From Bacillota bacterium (GTDB lineage: Bacteria > Bacillota > Clostridia > Christensenellales > Aristaeellaceae): 16,752 nucleotides of DNA. The stretch lies in contig JAEXCG010000002.1 of the NCBI GenBank assembly GCA_023402355.1, forward strand, positions 1 through 16,752, given 5' to 3'. Shown here one piece after another: positions 14,120-16,752 of this stretch. Positions within the stretch are counted from its first letter, which is position 1, and every line of letters begins with the position of its first letter. The translations under genes were made by a program, and so were the position numbers. Under the pieces are notes generated by a model, which was not told the origin of the DNA, did not search any database, and worked only from the letters and a program-made list of their open reading frames with translations.

Positions 14120-14920
14120 TTATTGCAGGAGCCCGGGAAGCTCCCGCAGGTCGTATCCCTTGCTGGGAAGCTCAACGCAGTGCCCGGCGGGCAGCAGGGC
14201 GCAGACGCGGTCCTCCAGGGCGATGCGCCGCTCAAAGTGGGCGACGACGCCTTCAAAATCTCTGCAGCCGTGTGCACGGCCATAGGGTGACCGCGCGAGG
14301 TAGCCGAGCATCAGGGAATACCAGACCTCCTCGCCCTGCGCGTTTACGCGCTCTCGCCGGACGGAGCGGATGCTTTCCGCGACGTTTGGTGTGCGCAGGC
14401 GCAGCAGGCGAAACGCGGACAGGTCGAGCGTGCCGATTAGCTCCGCGTAAAAGCGCAGAATGTCGCCGTCTTCGTATTGCCCAAAGAGCATCAGCTCTTC
14501 GAGGAGGTTTTGAAAAAAGGCGCACTCAAAGAGATTGCCCGTTCCCTGAAACGCGCGGAACCGGCGGAGCGTGATTTCTGAGAACGCCTGAATGTCCATA
14601 CGCCCGCCGTAGACTTCCCAGCGCTCCATGTCTTCGTAAAACCGAAGATCCTCGGCGCGGACCTTCGTGTAGGCGACGATGCGGAGGCCGTCCTCCCACG
14701 TCGTCCTTTCCGCGATGGCGCCGGCAAGGTCCGGCCAGTCGCGGAGCGTTTTTTGGTAGGCGTCCTCCGGCATGCGAGCGCACCACGCCAGATCGACCGG
14801 CGAGAGGTCGCCCTCCGCGTAGGCGGCGTAATCGGGCAAAAGCGCGTGCAGCGAGGAGAGCAGGGTGCTCTTCCCGCTGCCGGGAATGCCCTCGATAAAG
14901 AGGTTGAGGCGATGCGTCAT
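14120..14920 (-). CDS. P-loop NTPase of unknown function, kinase-like
   Basis: The 266-residue protein begins with a Walker A motif GIPGSGKST (11-19) directly after the first strand, as in small nucleotide or metabolite kinases. Other visible motifs are EGDLSPVDLAWCARM (36-50), with D38 a possible substrate or Mg ligand, IVAYTK (81-86) and LFECAFFQNLLEE (130-142). I recall similar uncharacterised proteins in Bacillota but know of no assigned function. No membrane helix is seen. The start at 14918-14920 (ATG) is favoured by GGAGG five bases upstream; a TTG twelve bases earlier keeps the frame open but overlaps that site. It is the last gene of an apparent operon with an acetyltransferase and a pseudouridine synthase. 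Confidence 0.75.
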   Translation of the reverse strand: MTHRLNLFIEGIPGSGKSTLLSSLHALLPDYAAYAEGDLSPVDLAWCARMPEDAYQKTLRDWPDLAGAIAERTTWEDGLRIVAYTKVRAEDLRFYEDMERWEVYGGRMDIQAFSEITLRRFRAFQGTGNLFECAFFQNLLEELMLFGQYEDGDILRFYAELIGTLDLSAFRLLRLRTPNVAESIRSVRRERVNAQGEEVWYSLMLGYLARSPYGRAHGCRDFEGVVAHFERRIALEDRVCALLPAGHCVELPSKGYDLRELPGLLQ

Positions 14921-14925
14921 GTGAA

Positions 14926-14930
14926 CCTCC
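14926..14930 (-). promoter_or_regulatory. Ribosome binding site deciding the P-loop NTPase start
   Basis: On the minus strand, GGAGG lies five bases before the ATG at 14918-14920. It overlaps the alternative TTG start at 14930-14932, making that start unlikely. Confidence 0.7.
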
Positions 14931-14954
14931 AAACGCGTTTACGGAACGGGAAAT

Positions 14955-15845
14955 TTATCGCTTCCGCCACAGCGTCGCCGTCGCGCAGGGGCGAAAGCCC
15001 ACGCTGTAATAGAATTGCTGCGACGAGCCCACAAAGACCCGCGTGCAGCCGCGCGCGCGGACGCGGCGGGCGCCTTCGTAGAGGGCGGCCTTACCCAGCC
15101 CCAGCCTGCGGTAGGCCGGGTCGGTCGCCATCGGCTCCACCACGCCGTAGCCTGCCTCCGGGTCGTACCACAGGCCGCAATAGGAGGCGAAGTGGCCGTC
15201 CGGCGCGACGACGGCGATGCGAAGAGAGGCGTCCACGTGGGGATTGGAGAGCTCCAGCCGGAGCGTTTCGTCGTGCTGGGGGCCGTAGCGGAAGGGACCT
15301 TCGCCGCCCGCTTCGTGGTTGAAGCCCTTCCACAGGACGCGCCCGTATTCGAGGGCGCTGGGCGTGTCCTTGAGGCTGGTGAGGGAAAAGCCGTCGGGCA
15401 GGCGGGTTTCCAGCGGCGTCTGATCCGTGAAGAGGACGGCGTCGCTCTCCTTTTGCGTCGTGGCGACGTATCCGAGATTCGCGGCGACGGCCTGAAAGGC
15501 GGCGTCGGCGTCGGAAATGTAGACCCCGAAGCGCCCGTCTTCGGCGAGGTGATCCTGGGCGTAGCGCAGCACCTCCACGCGCAGGTCCTCATAACCGGGC
15601 AGCGCGAGGCAGAAGACTTCGCCTGACTTACAGTCGAACGTGGCGAGCGCGACGACGCGGCCGTCCTCCTCCCACAGGCCGATGTTTGGGATTGCCGCAC
15701 GGTCCAGGCAGCCGTGCGTCGCCATCCAGTCCCAGCGAGCGTAGGTAAATTCCGCGTAGCCGCGCTCGACGAAGAAGCGCCGCACGCGGAAATAGTCCGG
15801 GGTGATGCCCGCCGGATCGGCATAGCGTCTGAATTGAACGGCCAT
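14955..15845 (-). CDS. GNAT-family N-acetyltransferase, probably two-domain
   Basis: The 296-residue cytoplasmic protein has a clear acetyl-CoA binding region in its C-terminal half: VEPMATDPAYRRLGLGKA (236-253), with the RRLGLG pyrophosphate loop at 246-251, followed by FVGSSQQFYYSVGFRP (271-286) typical of the GNAT tail. The N-terminal half (about 1-145) looks like a second, degenerate GNAT fold with a WDWMATH segment (38-44) and no clear CoA loop. The acceptor (amine, antibiotic, amino acid or protein) cannot be inferred. AAAGGAGG precedes the ATG. It starts 12 bases after the pseudouridine synthase stop, and the P-loop NTPase begins 34 bases after its own stop, so the three genes are probably one transcript. 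Confidence 0.85.
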   Translation of the reverse strand: MAVQFRRYADPAGITPDYFRVRRFFVERGYAEFTYARWDWMATHGCLDRAAIPNIGLWEEDGRVVALATFDCKSGEVFCLALPGYEDLRVEVLRYAQDHLAEDGRFGVYISDADAAFQAVAANLGYVATTQKESDAVLFTDQTPLETRLPDGFSLTSLKDTPSALEYGRVLWKGFNHEAGGEGPFRYGPQHDETLRLELSNPHVDASLRIAVVAPDGHFASYCGLWYDPEAGYGVVEPMATDPAYRRLGLGKAALYEGARRVRARGCTRVFVGSSQQFYYSVGFRPCATATLWRKR

Positions 15846-15857
15846 AAAACGCCTCCT

Positions 15858-16736
15858 TTAATGCAGCAGCGCCGCCAGCGCCTCTGGCAGCGGGGAGCTG
15901 ACTTCGATGCGCGCGCCCGTCAGGGGATGCAGGAGCGAGACGCGCGCGCTGTGCAGCGCGAACCGGCCCGGCAGGCGGGCGTCCTCGCGGCCGTAGAGGA
16001 AATCCCCCGCCACCGGGCAGCCGAGGGACGCCATGTGCACGCGGATCTGGTGCGTGCGGCCCGTCTCCAGCCGCAGGCGCAGCAGCGAAAAGTCCCCGTG
16101 CGCCGCGAGGAGCGCGTAATGCGTCCGCGCGGGCTTCCCCTCCGCCGCGACGCAGCGCCGCACCGTCTCGCCCGGCGCGTGCGCGATGGGCGCGTCCACC
16201 ACGCCGCGCTCTTGCGGGGGCCTGCCCGCGACGACGGCGAGGTATTCGCGCACGAACGCGTCCGTGTGCAGCCGCTCCGAAAGCAGCTTCTGTTCGTGCG
16301 CGCCGCGCGCGCAGACGAGCAGGCCGCTGGTGCCCTTGTCCAGGCGGCTGACGGGCCGAAAGAGAAAGCCCGGCGGGTCGCCGTAATAGGCGCGCGCGCG
16401 GCCCTCCAGCGTCTCGCCGGTTTGGCGGGCGGAGGGCAGCGTGGGCAGGGGCGCGGGCTTGTCCACGACGAGCAGGTGCGCGTCCTCGTAGCGCACGCAG
16501 AGGGCGTCCGGCCGGGAGGCGATCCAACCCGGATCGTCCCCGGGCAGCAGCAGGGTGACGGTCTGCCCGGCGCGCACGCACCGCGTGACGTGCGCGGGCG
16601 CGCCGTCGAGCAGGATGCCGTCCTGAAATTTCAGGCGGCGCATCGCGCCCTCCGACAGGCGAACGCGCGAGAGCAGCAGCCGCTTGAGCGTGCGCCCGTC
16701 GTCCGCCGCCTCCACGGTGAACGTCAGCGTGCGCAC
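15858..16736 (-). CDS. RluA-family RNA pseudouridine synthase
   Basis: The 292-residue enzyme isomerises uridine to pseudouridine in rRNA or tRNA. It has an N-terminal S4-like RNA-binding segment (about 10-65), then the catalytic RPVSRLDKGTSGLL (127-140) with nucleophile Asp133, and the family signature LETGRTHQIRVHMASLGCPVAGD (223-245). The usual His before RLD is Ser here. Length fits the RluA/RluD family; the target site cannot be told from sequence. The start given is GTG at 16734-16736 because the fold begins there, but only a weak GGTGG precedes it and the frame stays open to the right edge, so the true start could lie outside the window. Confidence 0.88.
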   Translation of the reverse strand: MRTLTFTVEAADDGRTLKRLLLSRVRLSEGAMRRLKFQDGILLDGAPAHVTRCVRAGQTVTLLLPGDDPGWIASRPDALCVRYEDAHLLVVDKPAPLPTLPSARQTGETLEGRARAYYGDPPGFLFRPVSRLDKGTSGLLVCARGAHEQKLLSERLHTDAFVREYLAVVAGRPPQERGVVDAPIAHAPGETVRRCVAAEGKPARTHYALLAAHGDFSLLRLRLETGRTHQIRVHMASLGCPVAGDFLYGREDARLPGRFALHSARVSLLHPLTGARIEVSSPLPEALAALLH

Positions 16737-16752
16737 GCGTCCACCGCCGCCT

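Noticed and set aside
14939..15823. Second long minus-strand frame overlapping the acetyltransferase gene
   Set aside because: It is a frame-shifted shadow rich in Arg, Ser, Thr and Pro; the GNAT motifs and AAAGGAGG belong to the 14955-15845 frame.

Overview
The window looks like chromosomal DNA of a GC-rich Bacillota/Clostridia bacterium, possibly a gut or rumen Christensenellales-type lineage. The phylum call rests on strong AGGAGG-type ribosome binding sites, sigma-A promoters (some with an extended -10), a YesM/YesN-type two-component pair beside an LplA/LplB/YtcP-type sugar ABC transporter, and RNA hairpin terminators. The finer lineage is inference only.

Region 1 (1-4702) is a glyoxylate / tartronate-semialdehyde / glycerate module. 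gcl (glyoxylate carboligase type) and a hydroxypyruvate-isomerase-like TIM-barrel protein form a two-gene operon. It starts at a near-ideal promoter (143-171) and has a perfect 8-bp palindrome just downstream (188-206). An IclR-family regulator on the minus strand converges on this operon across a bidirectional terminator. The regulator diverges from a D-glycerate dehydrogenase / hydroxypyruvate reductase. The set parallels E. coli gcl-hyi-glxR under the IclR-family repressor AllR, with a different layout. The carboligase carries a glutamate (E47) where E. coli Gcl has Val51.

Region 2 (4703-14102) is a uptake and catabolism locus on the plus strand: sensor kinase, AraC-type response regulator, secreted solute-binding protein, a strong hairpin, two permeases, an FAD-dependent oxidoreductase and an enolase-superfamily acid-sugar dehydratase. 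The last two overlap by 4 bases. A perfect 14-bp hairpin closes the block. No ABC ATPase, aldolase or sugar-acid/glycerate kinase is present. The likely logic is that an external carbohydrate or sugar acid is sensed, imported, oxidised and dehydrated. C2/C3 products (glyoxylate, hydroxypyruvate) then pass to glycerate through Region 1. The substrate cannot be read from the sequence.

Region 3 (14120-16736) lies on the minus strand and appears unrelated. It is an apparent three-gene operon of an RluA-family pseudouridine synthase, a GNAT acetyltransferase and an uncharacterised P-loop NTPase. I saw no tRNA, rRNA, CRISPR array, insertion sequence or phage gene.
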